Of a stretch of DNA of 64,000 nt, positions 56,377-64,000 are shown piece by piece; the stretch's first letter is position 1, and every line of letters starts with the position of its first letter. Below the pieces are notes generated by a model. It was not told the DNA's origin and did no database searches. It was given only the letters and a program-made list of their open reading frames with translations. The position numbers and the translations under genes were made by a program. Origin of the DNA: an uncultured Corynebacterium sp. (GTDB lineage: Bacteria > Actinomycetota > Actinomycetes > Mycobacteriales > Mycobacteriaceae); NCBI GenBank assembly GCA_943914355.1, contig CALUBS010000013.1, positions 1-64,000 on the forward strand. The letters are read 5' to 3'.

Positions 56377-56829
56377 ATGAAGCTGATCCTCACCGCTGCC
56401 GTTGAGAACCTCGGCGCCGCTGGCGAAATTGTTGAGGTTAAGGACGGCTACGGACGTAACTACCTGCTTCCCCGCGGCTTGGCCATCGTGGCTTCCCGCG
56501 GCGCTGAGAAGCAGATTGAGGGCATCAAGCGCGCCCAGGAAGCTCGCGAAATTCGCGACCTGGACCACGCACGCGAGGTCCGCAACCAGCTTGAGCAGCT
56601 GACGAACGTTGAGGTCAAGGTTAAGACCTCCACTTCCGGCAAGCTCTTCGGTTCCGTTAACGCAGAAGACATTGTCAAGGCCGTCTCCAAGGCCGGTGGC
56701 CCTAACTTGGATAAGCGTATCGTTGATATGCCCAAGGGCCTGGTCAAGAAGACCGGCAACTACCAGGTCGAGCTGAAGCTGCACGCTGACGTGCTCGGCA
56801 AGGTGAACTTCTCGGTCGTCGCTGCTTAA
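56377..56829 (+). CDS. rplI: 50S ribosomal protein L9
   Basis: 150 aa. N-terminal [22 protein letters not shown] signature at ~15-36, long connecting helix, then the C-terminal domain with [22 protein letters not shown] upstream of the ATG. Last gene of the unit, followed by a strong terminator. Confidence 0.97.
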   Translation: MKLILTAAVENLGAAGEIVEVKDGYGRNYLLPRGLAIVASRGAEKQIEGIKRAQEAREIRDLDHAREVRNQLEQLTNVEVKVKTSTSGKLFGSVNAEDIVKAVSKAGGPNLDKRIVDMPKGLVKKTGNYQVELKLHADVLGKVNFSVVAA

Positions 56830-56873
56830 GCAGCGCTCGACGGTCCACAGACCCAAAGACAACAGCACGGCTT

Positions 56874-56923
56874 AAGGCCCCAAGAATTCTCTATGTGAGG
56901 TGGAGAATTCCTGGGGCCTTTTG
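56874..56923 (+). terminator. Terminator of the rpsF-ssb-rplI unit
   Basis: AAGGCCCC-A-AGAATTCTC (56874-56891) pairs with GAGAATTC-CT-GGGGCCTT (56903-56920), followed by TT. Very stable stem with a small internal mismatch. Confidence 0.88.
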
Positions 56924-57291
56924 CCTACCCAACTGGCCTGTGGATAACTGTGAAAATCTGTGGATGAATGTGGAATTCAGGGTACGGGCTCACCAAGATT
57001 TTTGCACGACTTTACCGCTGGTCACGGCCTATTTTCCGCCACTGTGTGGGAATTTTCACACTTCGAAATAATCGCCCTGACCAGCGGTTATTATCGTTGC
57101 AGGTCACAGTGATGCCAAGTTATCCACAGTCGTGACCTCGGCAAATGAAATGCAACGATCGGCCTACCAGGTAATTCCACAAGCACCTGTGGATAACTGT
57201 GGGAGTTATGCCCAGGCAGGTAGTGTCCGGGAGCTCGTCTACACTTGGACAGCGTTACGCACGGTCTCTTTACGGACACCAAGGGGGACAC
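56924..57291. other. Intergenic region before dnaB with DnaA boxes
   Basis: Non-coding, about 370 bases. Perfect DnaA 9-mers (TTATCCACA or complement) occur at 56939-56947, 57120-57128 and 57188-57196, with a one-mismatch TGTGGATGA at 56959-56967. The first and last lie inside the same longer repeat CCTGTGGATAACTGTG. A TACACT -10-like hexamer is at 57240-57245. Function: DnaA-dependent control of dnaB or DnaA titration. Confidence 0.75.
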
Positions 57292-58725
57292 ATGACCAAC
57301 GCGAGCTTCGATGATGAACAGCTTCCGCCGGAACCACCGGCGCCGGATAATGCCGTAGCGCGCCGGCCGCGGTACCAACAGGATCAACCGCAGCGCTACG
57401 AGGAGTATCGCCAGCCGCCGTCGGACCGGGAAGCAGAGCAGGGCGTATTGGGCGCTATGCTGCTCAGCCCCAATACGGTCATGGAGGTAATTGAAGAGCT
57501 CGAACCCGATGACTTCTATTATCCGGCCCACGCCTTAATTTATGGTGCCATGCTGGACCTCTACGCGGCGGGGCAAGACATCGACCCCCTTATCCTTTCC
57601 TCGCGGCTGGATAGGTTTAATAACCTCGAACGCGTTGGTGGTGCGCCCTACTTACACACCCTTTTGGCTACCGTTCCCACCGCGGCCAATGCCCGCTATT
57701 ACGCGGAAATCGTGGCGGAAAAGGCCGTCCTGCGCCGGCTTGTGGATGCCGGTACGCGCGTGGTCCAACTGGGATTTTCTGGCACAGAGGATGCCGAGAT
57801 CGAATCGGTGATCGACCGAGCCCAGCAGGAAGTATTTGCCATCGCCCAGCGCAAGACCGCTGAGGACTACCGCGTGCTGGGTGATCTGATTGATCCCACC
57901 ATTGATGAGTTGGCGGCGCTACAGCAGGCGGGCGGCGTTGAATTGGGCGTGCCCACAGGCTTCATTGACTTGGATAAGCTCACCAATGGCTTGCACGCAG
58001 GCCAGATGATCATCGTGGCGGCGCGACCCGGTGTGGGTAAGTCCACGCTAGCGATGGATTTCATTCGCTCGTGCTCTCTGCAGCACGGCAAGTCCTCCGT
58101 CATTTTTTCCTTGGAAATGTCAGCCTCGGAGATCGTGATGCGCCTGCTCTCCGCGGAATCTGAGGTCAAGCTCACCGATATGCGCAGTGGTGGCGTCTCC
58201 ACGGAGGATTGGGCGAAGATCGATGACACGCTTAACCGCATTCAAGATGCGCCGCTATTCATTGATGATTCCCCGAACCTCACGATGATGGAGATCCGTT
58301 CGAAAGCCCGCCGGCTCAAGCAGCAGCATGGCCTCGACCTCATTGTTTTGGACTATCTCCAGCTGATGTCTTCGGGTAAAAAGGTGGAGTCGCGCCAGCA
58401 AGAGGTCTCGGAGTTCTCGCGCCAGCTCAAGCTATTGGCCAAGGAACTTGAGGTGCCGGTGATTGCCATTTCGCAGCTGAACCGTGGACCTGAAGCCCGT
58501 AATGACAAGAAGCCGCAATTGGCTGACTTGCGTGAGTCCGGTTCCTTGGAGCAGGACGCCGATATGGTGATGCTGCTATACCGCCCAGACTCGCAAGACC
58601 GCGATAACGAGCGAGCCGGAGAAGCGGATATTATTTTGGCCAAGCACCGCGGCGGGCCCATTGACACGGTTCAGGTGGCCCACCAGCTGCACTACTCCAA
58701 GTTCGTCAACATGGCGCACGGATAA
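57292..58725 (+). CDS. dnaB: Replicative DNA helicase
   Basis: 477 aa from the ATG at 57292, which has an AAGGGGGA ribosome site; the frame is open upstream. The N-terminal ~50 residues are Pro/Arg-rich, followed by the primase-interacting helical domain (S-D-R-E-A-E-Q-G-V-L-G-A-M-L-L). The RecA-like motor has Walker A A-R-P-G-V-G-K-S-T near residues 243-251, L-I-V-L-D-Y-L-Q-L-M as Walker B, and the DnaB-specific I-S-Q-L-N-R. There is no intein, unlike dnaB of several mycobacteria. Confidence 0.97.
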   Translation: MTNASFDDEQLPPEPPAPDNAVARRPRYQQDQPQRYEEYRQPPSDREAEQGVLGAMLLSPNTVMEVIEELEPDDFYYPAHALIYGAMLDLYAAGQDIDPLILSSRLDRFNNLERVGGAPYLHTLLATVPTAANARYYAEIVAEKAVLRRLVDAGTRVVQLGFSGTEDAEIESVIDRAQQEVFAIAQRKTAEDYRVLGDLIDPTIDELAALQQAGGVELGVPTGFIDLDKLTNGLHAGQMIIVAARPGVGKSTLAMDFIRSCSLQHGKSSVIFSLEMSASEIVMRLLSAESEVKLTDMRSGGVSTEDWAKIDDTLNRIQDAPLFIDDSPNLTMMEIRSKARRLKQQHGLDLIVLDYLQLMSSGKKVESRQQEVSEFSRQLKLLAKELEVPVIAISQLNRGPEARNDKKPQLADLRESGSLEQDADMVMLLYRPDSQDRDNERAGEADIILAKHRGGPIDTVQVAHQLHYSKFVNMAHG

Positions 58726-58730
58726 AGGAC

Positions 58731-59243
58731 TTATAGGTCCACGACGGCCGCGGGGTCCCCTAAGCGGGGACCCAGAATTACCAGCACGATAAAGACCGCG
58801 GCCGCGACCAAGGAAAGCCACCGCCATACCGGGAAGAAGCGTTGCCCGCCCCAGTGAGCGATCGCTGCACCGATGAGCGCGCCGAGGGTATTAAAGAGCA
58901 GATCATCGATATCTGTGCGGCCTAGGGCAAAAACATATTGGGCCGTCTCCAGGGTTAAACTCAGCGCGAATCCCCAGGCAGCCGATACCTTCACGGAACG
59001 GCACAGCGTGAATATCAAAAGCCCGAAGGGGATGAAGAAGGCGGTATTGCCGGCGTATTCGAAAAGCGGCGCAAACCAACTATTGCCGGAAAATTCATCG
59101 AGGGGAACTAAATGGAGCTCGCGGACGCGCTGGTTTTCGGGCTTCCACAGGTAACCAATCTGGAAGAAAGCTTTCAGGGTGGTCAGCGCCACCATGACGC
59201 CAATCCACGCGCTAAGGGCTAATTTATCGAGCAAGGGCCTCAC
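58731..59243 (-). CDS. VanZ-family membrane protein
   Basis: 170 aa from GTG 59243, or 167 aa from TTG 59234, which has AAGGGTGAGG in front of it. Longer upstream reading is only the shadow of the MFS gene. Four or five membrane helices. The VanZ pattern V-P-L-D-E-F, N-T-A-F-F-I-P-F-G and S-L-T-L-E-T-A-Q-Y-V-F-A-L-G-R-T-D-I-D-D-L-L-F-N-T-L-G is clear. VanZ gives low-level teicoplanin resistance in enterococci; the role of relatives is unclear. It overlaps the end of the upstream MFS gene. Confidence 0.85.
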   Translation of the reverse strand: MRPLLDKLALSAWIGVMVALTTLKAFFQIGYLWKPENQRVRELHLVPLDEFSGNSWFAPLFEYAGNTAFFIPFGLLIFTLCRSVKVSAAWGFALSLTLETAQYVFALGRTDIDDLLFNTLGALIGAAIAHWGGQRFFPVWRWLSLVAAAVFIVLVILGPRLGDPAAVVDL

Positions 59244-60525
59244 CCTTAAGCTCAGGCAAAGTAAATGCAGCTGTGGCGGCGATGGCGAAGGCAGCCGCAA
59301 AGAGCACGAAAAGGAATCCAGCGCCGGTCGCCGCGATGAGTGGCGGCACAACGAGCGGTGCGACGATGGAGGCGATGCGACCAAAACCGGCGGCGGCACC
59401 TGTACCACGACCGCGCAGCGCGGTGGGGTAGAGCTCCGGACCAATCGCATAAAGAGCACCCCAGGCGCCGAGGTTGAAGAAGGACAACAGGCACCCGGCG
59501 ATGATGATGAATACTTCGGAGCTTGCGGTGCCATAGAGCCCGGCCGAGACGGCGGAGCCGACCAAGAACACGGCGAGGGTGACTCGCCGGCCCCAGACCT
59601 CAATGAGCCAGGCGGCGGTGGCGTAGCCCGGTAGCTGTGCCAAGGTAATGATGAGGGTGAAGCTGAAAGATTTTACGAGCGAGAACCCATCGGCAACCAG
59701 CAGGGACGGGATCCAGATGAAGGCGCCGTAATAGGAGAAATTGACGCAAAACCAAATGGTCCACAGGGCCGCCGTGCGGCGGCGCAAACCCCGACCCCAA
59801 ATGGAGGTCTCGGTGGAGGCAGTGGGTTCTGGGTGGACATCGTCAAGCGGCTGGCCCGCAGCGGCCTCCTCGAAGGACGCCACAACCTCTTCGGCCTCGC
59901 CGTGGCGGCCCTTGGATTCGAGGAAGCGCACCGATTCCGGCAAGCCTAGGCGCACGTAGACCGAATAAGCGGCGGGGATGAGACCCACGGCAAAGCCCCA
60001 GCGCCAGCCGTTTTCGCCGGCGCCCACGATGAAGGTGCCGATGAGCGCGGCGAGGATCCAGCCGAGCGCCCAGAAGGCCTCGAGGAGGACTACCATGCGC
60101 CCGCGGATGCGGCGCGGTGAGAATTCGGAGATGAGCGTGGAGGCGACCGGCAGCTCAGCGCCCAATCCCAGCCCGACGATGAAGCGGAAGACAATAAGTA
60201 TGGCCAGTCCGCTGGCCAGGGCAGAGGCGCCGGTGGCCAGGCCGTAGACCAAGAGGGTGAGGGAGAAGACGTGGCGGCGGCCGTATTTATCCGCAAGGAG
60301 TCCGCCAAATGTGGCGCCTAGCGCCATGCCGAGGAAGCCAGCGGAGGCGAGCCAGGAGGTTTGGGTGCTGCTCAAATCCCAATGCACGGCCAGGGCGGCC
60401 ATGATGAAGGAAATGAGCCCCACATCCATAGCATCGAGCGCCCACCCTAGGCCGGAGCCTAGGAGCAGGCGCTTGTGTTTGCTGGTGACCGGGAGCCGGT
60501 CTAATCGTTCATTGCGGCTGAGCAT
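59224..60525 (-). CDS. MFS transporter, NiaP/sugar-acid porter type
   Basis: 433 aa, twelve predicted helices. The N-terminus R-N-E-R-L-D-R-L-P-V-T followed by G-L-G-W-A-L-D-A-M-D-V-G resembles niacin (NiaP) and aromatic-acid transporters. MFS loop motif G-G-L-L-A-D-K-Y-G-R-R-H near residues 74-85, and R-F-I-V-G-L-G-L-G-A-E-L-P-V in helix 4. The substrate (nicotinate, aromatic acid or polyol) cannot be settled. A TATGAT hexamer within the last codons of copA lies 6 bases before the ATG and could be a leaderless promoter. Confidence 0.85.
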   Translation of the reverse strand: MLSRNERLDRLPVTSKHKRLLLGSGLGWALDAMDVGLISFIMAALAVHWDLSSTQTSWLASAGFLGMALGATFGGLLADKYGRRHVFSLTLLVYGLATGASALASGLAILIVFRFIVGLGLGAELPVASTLISEFSPRRIRGRMVVLLEAFWALGWILAALIGTFIVGAGENGWRWGFAVGLIPAAYSVYVRLGLPESVRFLESKGRHGEAEEVVASFEEAAAGQPLDDVHPEPTASTETSIWGRGLRRRTAALWTIWFCVNFSYYGAFIWIPSLLVADGFSLVKSFSFTLIITLAQLPGYATAAWLIEVWGRRVTLAVFLVGSAVSAGLYGTASSEVFIIIAGCLLSFFNLGAWGALYAIGPELYPTALRGRGTGAAAGFGRIASIVAPLVVPPLIAATGAGFLFVLFAAAFAIAATAAFTLPELKGEALAR

Positions 60526-60528
60526 GCG

Positions 60529-62724
60529 CTAATCATAGCGCTGGCTAGAAAATTTCCGGAGACGCAGGGAATTGGAGACGACGAATACGGAGCTCAATGC
60601 CATTGCAATGCCGGCAAATAGCGGGTTGAGCAGGCCAAAGGCTGCCACGGGGATGAGAATAATATTGTAGGCAAAGGCCCAGAACAGGTTGCCCTTAATG
60701 ATCTGCAGCGTGCGGCGGGAAAGGCGAATAGCATCGGCCGCGGACCGCAGGTCCCCATTCATCAACGTGATATCGGAGGCCTCGATGGCAACGTCGGTAC
60801 CGGCGCCCATCGCCAAGCCAAGGTCCGCCTGGGCCAAGGCCGCGGCATCGTTGACGCCGTCACCAACCATCGCCACATTGTGCCCCTCGGACTGGAGCTT
60901 CTTGATGACGTCGACCTTTTCCTCCGGAACCACGCCGGCTGTGACCTCGGTGATGCCAACTTCCTCTGCCACGCGCTTGGCCGCGCCCTCATTATCGCCG
61001 GTCAGCAGGTGCGGGGTTAGGCCCAGCTGCTTCATCTGCTCTACGGCCTCAGCGGAGGTGGGCTTGACGGTGTCCCGGACCTCAATGAGCCCAGCGAGCT
61101 CATCGTCGAGGTACACCGCCACTGGGGTAGCGCCCGCGCCCTCTGCCTTGCGGAAGGCCTCAGCGTACTGGCCTAGGTCCCCACGCGGCTTGCCGACGCC
61201 CACGCGGACCCCATCCACCGTTGCTTCCACGCCAGCGGTGCTGGTGGAAAAGTCGGTGCCGGGCTCCACGTCGCGCTCGCGCGCAATGGCCTGGGCGATG
61301 GGGTGTTCGGAGTTCCGCTCGACGGCGGCTGCGTACTCGAGGACATCGCCATGCACGGCCGTAACGGACATTTCACCGGCGGTCACCGTGCCGGTCTTAT
61401 CCATCACGATGGTATCGACCTGCTTGGTGGACTCGAGGATCTCCGGGCCCTTGATGAGCAAGCCCAGCTGGGCACCGCGGCCGGTGCCGACCAAGATGGC
61501 GGTCGGGGTGGCAAGGCCCAGTGCGCAAGGGCAGGCGATGATCAGCACGGAGACGGCGGCGATAAACGCCGGCGCCACGCCGCCAAAGATGAGGTGTACC
61601 AGCAGCGTGAGGACGGAAATGCCGATCACTATCGGTACAAAGACCTGCGCGATGCGGTCCACCAGGCGCTGCACGGGTGCCTTGGAGGCTTGCGCGTTGG
61701 TGACCAAGGTGGCCATTTGGGAAAGGACCGTGTCCTCGCCCACCTGGGTGGCCTTGACCTCCAACTTGCCGGAAGCGTTAATGGTGGCGCCGGTAACGGT
61801 ATCGCCCACGCCCACCTCTTCCGGGACGGATTCACCGGTGATCATGGAGGCATCCACGGCGGAATTGCCGGAGACGACCTCACCATCGGTGGCAACCTTT
61901 TCGCCCGGGCGCACAACGAAGACATCGCCCACCTGCAATTGGGAGATGGGGATGCGCTTTTCCTTGCCATCCCGCAGCACGGAGGCTTCCTTCGCACCCA
62001 TGGACAGCAGGGTGCGCAGCGCCTCGGACGATTGTCCCTTGGCCTTGACCTCGAACCAGCGGCCGAGGAGCAGGAAGGTAATGACCATTCCCACAGACTC
62101 AAAGTAGATATGGTCCATCTCGGCCGAGCTGGAGGACCACGACATGCTCATGGTCATGCCGGGCTCGCCGGCGTTGCCAAAGAATAGCGCGTACAGGGAC
62201 CACAGGTATGCGGCCGAAGTGCCCATAGAAATTAAGGTATCCATGGTGAACGAGCCGTGCTTCAGGTTGGTCCACGTAGCGGAGTGGAAGGGGGCGCCAC
62301 CAAAGATGAAGACGACGGTGGCCAGCATGGCGCAGGCCCACTGCCAGTTCTGGAACTGAAGGGCGGGCACCATGGAGACAACCATGATGGGGGCGGACAA
62401 TACCGCGGAGATGATGGTGCGCCGCAGCAGGCTCTGTTGTTCGGCAGCGCGGGCATCATCAACCGGCGTGCCCTCTGCGTCTGCGTCCCCGTCCTGGTCG
62501 CCGTCATCGCTGCCGGACATATCGAAAGCGCTGTATCCGGCGCCTTCGACGACCTTGATCAGATCCGCGGGCGTAGAAGTCTCCGGATCGAACTCAATAG
62601 AGGCGGATTCGGTGGCAAAGTTTACGCTCGCCTCAACGCCGTCTACCTTGTTGAGCTTTCGTTCTACCCGGGAAGAGCAGGACGTGCAGGTCATGCCCGA
62701 GACCCCGAGATCAACGTGTGACAT
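60529..62724 (-). CDS. copA: Copper-translocating P1B-type ATPase
   Basis: 731 aa. N-terminal heavy-metal domain with G-M-T-C-T-S-C (Cys13, Cys16), then an acidic Asp/Gly-rich insert (~75-90), membrane pairs, the actuator T-G-E-S, the C-P-C transport motif (I-A-C-P-C-A-L-G), phosphorylation site D-K-T-G-T, the H-P helix (S-E-H-P-I-A) and G-D-G-V-N-D. It exports monovalent copper. It lies 9 bases after copZ and shares its promoter with the CsoR-type palindrome. Confidence 0.95.
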   Translation of the reverse strand: MSHVDLGVSGMTCTSCSSRVERKLNKVDGVEASVNFATESASIEFDPETSTPADLIKVVEGAGYSAFDMSGSDDGDQDGDADAEGTPVDDARAAEQQSLLRRTIISAVLSAPIMVVSMVPALQFQNWQWACAMLATVVFIFGGAPFHSATWTNLKHGSFTMDTLISMGTSAAYLWSLYALFFGNAGEPGMTMSMSWSSSSAEMDHIYFESVGMVITFLLLGRWFEVKAKGQSSEALRTLLSMGAKEASVLRDGKEKRIPISQLQVGDVFVVRPGEKVATDGEVVSGNSAVDASMITGESVPEEVGVGDTVTGATINASGKLEVKATQVGEDTVLSQMATLVTNAQASKAPVQRLVDRIAQVFVPIVIGISVLTLLVHLIFGGVAPAFIAAVSVLIIACPCALGLATPTAILVGTGRGAQLGLLIKGPEILESTKQVDTIVMDKTGTVTAGEMSVTAVHGDVLEYAAAVERNSEHPIAQAIARERDVEPGTDFSTSTAGVEATVDGVRVGVGKPRGDLGQYAEAFRKAEGAGATPVAVYLDDELAGLIEVRDTVKPTSAEAVEQMKQLGLTPHLLTGDNEGAAKRVAEEVGITEVTAGVVPEEKVDVIKKLQSEGHNVAMVGDGVNDAAALAQADLGLAMGAGTDVAIEASDITLMNGDLRSAADAIRLSRRTLQIIKGNLFWAFAYNIILIPVAAFGLLNPLFAGIAMALSSVFVVSNSLRLRKFSSQRYD

Positions 62725-62733
62725 AGTATTCGC

Positions 62734-62934
62734 CTACTTAAGGGTGTATCCGGCTTCGGCTACGGCGGCTGCCACTTGCTCATCGGTGAAATCGCTACCG
62801 GAGACAGACACTGCGCCGGTGGTGTGGTCTGCAGAAACTGCCTCAACACCGGCGATTTCGCCTACCTCTTCGCGGATGGACATTTCGCAGTGTCCGCAGC
62901 TCATTCCTTCTACGGTGTAGTTCTTCGTTGCCAT
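62734..62934 (-). CDS. copZ: Copper chaperone (heavy-metal-associated domain)
   Basis: 66 aa from ATG 62934, with AAAGGA eight bases upstream; ATG 62943 is too close to that site. Single HMA domain with the metal motif G-M-S-C-G-H-C (Cys13, Cys16). Delivers Cu(I) to CopA or its regulator. Next to copA, one transcript. Confidence 0.92.
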   Translation of the reverse strand: MATKNYTVEGMSCGHCEMSIREEVGEIAGVEAVSADHTTGAVSVSGSDFTDEQVAAAVAEAGYTLK

Positions 62935-62972
62935 GACTATCATCCTTTCTCGGTTGCTTATGCTTCCATGCT

Positions 62973-62989
62973 ATACCCCCTAGGGGTAT
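62973..62989. promoter_or_regulatory. CsoR-type operator palindrome upstream of copZA
   Basis: ATACCCCCTAGGGGTAT: perfect 7-3-7 inverted repeat with the C4/G4 core of copper-sensing CsoR operators. It is 39 bases upstream of copZ; trx starts 65 bases the other way. No csoR gene is in the window. Confidence 0.75.
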
Positions 62990-63053
62990 CAGGCAAGGGA
63001 GGAATTTAGGTACGGTGGGGAATAAACCACAATGTAAAGGAGTTACAACGAGT

Positions 63054-63425
63054 ATGGCTACTATCGACGTCACTGAAGAGAACTTTGAACAGACCGTAAC
63101 CGGCGAAGGCATTACGCTTGTCGATGCCTGGGCGGACTGGTGCGGCCCATGTAAGCGCTTTGCTCCTGTCTACGAGAAGGCATCCGAGGAGCACACCGAT
63201 GCTACCTTTGCCAAGCTGGACACCGAGGCAAACCAGGGCCTTGCATCCGCGCTGCAGATTCAGTCCATTCCTACCCTGATGATCTTCCGTGATGGCATCC
63301 TCGTATTCCGCGAGGCTGGCGCACTGCCGCCCGCAGCGCTGGAGGATCTGCTCAAGCAGGTCAAAGACCTGGACATGGCTGAGGTTCGCCGCCAGGTTGA
63401 AGAGCAGAACGCACAGCAGGCATAG
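63054..63425 (+). CDS. trxA: Thioredoxin
   Basis: 123 aa from the ATG at 63054; AAAGGAG lies about 11 bases upstream. W-C-G-P-C active site with Cys30 and Cys33, and cis-proline in S-I-P-T-L. A C-terminal extension of about 20 charged residues (V-R-R-Q-V-E-E-Q-N) goes beyond the classic 105-aa fold. It reduces protein disulfides. Divergent from copZ and sharing its regulatory region, so copper control is conceivable. Confidence 0.93.
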   Translation: MATIDVTEENFEQTVTGEGITLVDAWADWCGPCKRFAPVYEKASEEHTDATFAKLDTEANQGLASALQIQSIPTLMIFRDGILVFREAGALPPAALEDLLKQVKDLDMAEVRRQVEEQNAQQA

Positions 63426-63451
63426 AATCTGAATTTTCAGAGCTTCCACGG

Positions 63452-63496
63452 CGCTTTCTGGTGAGTATCGCTAAACTCGCTAGAAAGCGTCTTTTT
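63452..63496 (+). terminator. Terminator of the thioredoxin gene
   Basis: CGCTTTCT-gg-TGAGT (63452-63466) pairs with ACTCG-ct-AGAAAGCG (63475-63489), followed by TCTTTTTT. Confidence 0.85.
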
Positions 63497-63516
63497 TATG
63501 ACCAAAGGAGATAGTG

Positions 63517-64000
63517 ATGGCTAACCCCTTCAGCAAGGGCTGGAAGTACGTGATGAGTTCTCTCGATCAAAAGATTGATGAGAACGCCGATCCAAAGGTC
63601 CAAATCCAGCAGGCGGTCAAGGCCGCCAAGGAACAGCACCAGGAAATCTCGGATCATGCGGCAGAGATCATCGGGCACAAGTCTCAGTTGGAAATGCAGA
63701 TGAACCGCCTGGTGAAGTCCCAGCAGGATTACCAATCCCAAACCGAGCGCGCCTTGGAGCTCGCGGATTCCGCTGAGGACCCCCAGAAGGCGAATGAGTA
63801 CAACCAAGCCGCTGAGGTAGTGGCTTCCCAGCTCGTCGCGGTGGAGCAGGAACTAGAAGACGTCAAGCAGCAGCACGCGGCGGCGGAGCAGGCGGCTGAA
63901 CAAGCCAAGAACCAGCAAAAACAATCCGAGGCCCGACTCAAGGAGCAGCTGGCACAGGTGAGCCAGTTGGAAGCGCAGGCGGATCAGGCCGCAATGCAGG
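63517..64000 (+). CDS. pspA: PspA/IM30-family membrane-stress protein (5' part, cut by window end)
   Basis: The first 161 codons of an ORF running off the window. ATG with AAAGGAGA upstream. The start N-P-F-S-K-G-W-K-Y-V is an amphipathic membrane-binding helix. The rest is a long coiled coil rich in Gln, Glu, Ala and Lys with the family's D-P-K-V-Q-I-Q-Q-A-V segment near residues 25-34. PspA proteins form ESCRT-III-like assemblies that protect membranes. Confidence 0.9.
   Translation, partial: MANPFSKGWKYVMSSLDQKIDENADPKVQIQQAVKAAKEQHQEISDHAAEIIGHKSQLEMQMNRLVKSQQDYQSQTERALELADSAEDPQKANEYNQAAEVVASQLVAVEQELEDVKQQHAAAEQAAEQAKNQQKQSEARLKEQLAQVSQLEAQADQAAMQ

Noticed and set aside
59244..59603. 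N-terminal 120 residues of the VanZ frame
   Set aside because: Ser/Pro/Arg-rich out-of-frame reading of the MFS gene; VanZ-like sequence begins only at about 59240.

Overview
The window looks like a 64 kb piece of a Corynebacterium chromosome (moderately high GC) lying on one arm close to oriC, with the origin probably to the left of base 1. The evidence is gene content and order: murJ with its upstream partners and cca; a trp operon crowded with ParB-binding parS sites; leuS; ino1; and a ponA - GT87 - rpsF - ssb - rplI - dnaB block. These are origin-proximal neighbours in corynebacteria and partly in mycobacteria. The species cannot be fixed from the sequence. I see no insertion sequence, prophage, CRISPR array, rRNA or tRNA gene.

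Layout. 0-9.2 kb: yceI; the NUDIX - DUF6049 - murJ cell-envelope operon on the minus strand; divergent cca and yqgE. 9.2-13.2 kb: branched-chain amino-acid exporter brnFE, a small orphan protein, an SBF-type transporter, a Tat/lipoprotein Rieske protein, a small exported protein and an SdpI-family membrane protein with a Cys-rich tail. 13.4-23.2 kb: a DAACS symporter, the complete trpE-G-D-C(F)-B-A operon with a Trp-codon leader peptide and attenuator, and a divergent gabD-like dehydrogenase. Seven exact parS cores lie between 11.67 and 22.87 kb, and single-mismatch versions occur in trpB and in nei2 (44.56 kb). 23.4-29.6 kb: an MFS exporter, a YiiM-type MOSC protein coupled to an 861-aa orphan, and a membrane-anchored alkaline phosphatase.

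29.8-36.4 kb: leuS, an MntR-type manganese regulator, nrdI and nrdF (class Ib ribonucleotide reductase activation and small subunit, without nrdH or nrdE), an FMN reductase and an orphan gene. 36.4-39.2 kb: an AT-rich segment with an autoregulated MarR gene, an AcuI/YhdH reductase and a flavin monooxygenase. 39.2-42.7 kb: the ChrSA-type two-component system divergent from the HrtBA-type haem exporter. 42.7-51.4 kb: NAD(P)HX repair enzyme, Nei2-type DNA glycosylase, DUF1846, tRNA hydroxylase TrhO, a USP protein, a MarR regulator, ino1 and DUF5318. 51.5-58.7 kb: ponA through dnaB, with DnaA boxes ahead of dnaB. 58.7-64 kb: VanZ, a NiaP-like MFS protein, copA-copZ behind a CsoR-type palindrome, thioredoxin, and a PspA gene cut by the window end.

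Most of the window is ordinary core genome. The interesting content is regulatory and architectural: parS sites written into trp coding sequence, a compact three-segment trp attenuator, a manganese-themed nrdIF/mntR locus, shared half-sites at a MarR promoter and the hrt/chr intergenic region, DnaA boxes before dnaB, and an unassigned 861-aa protein.
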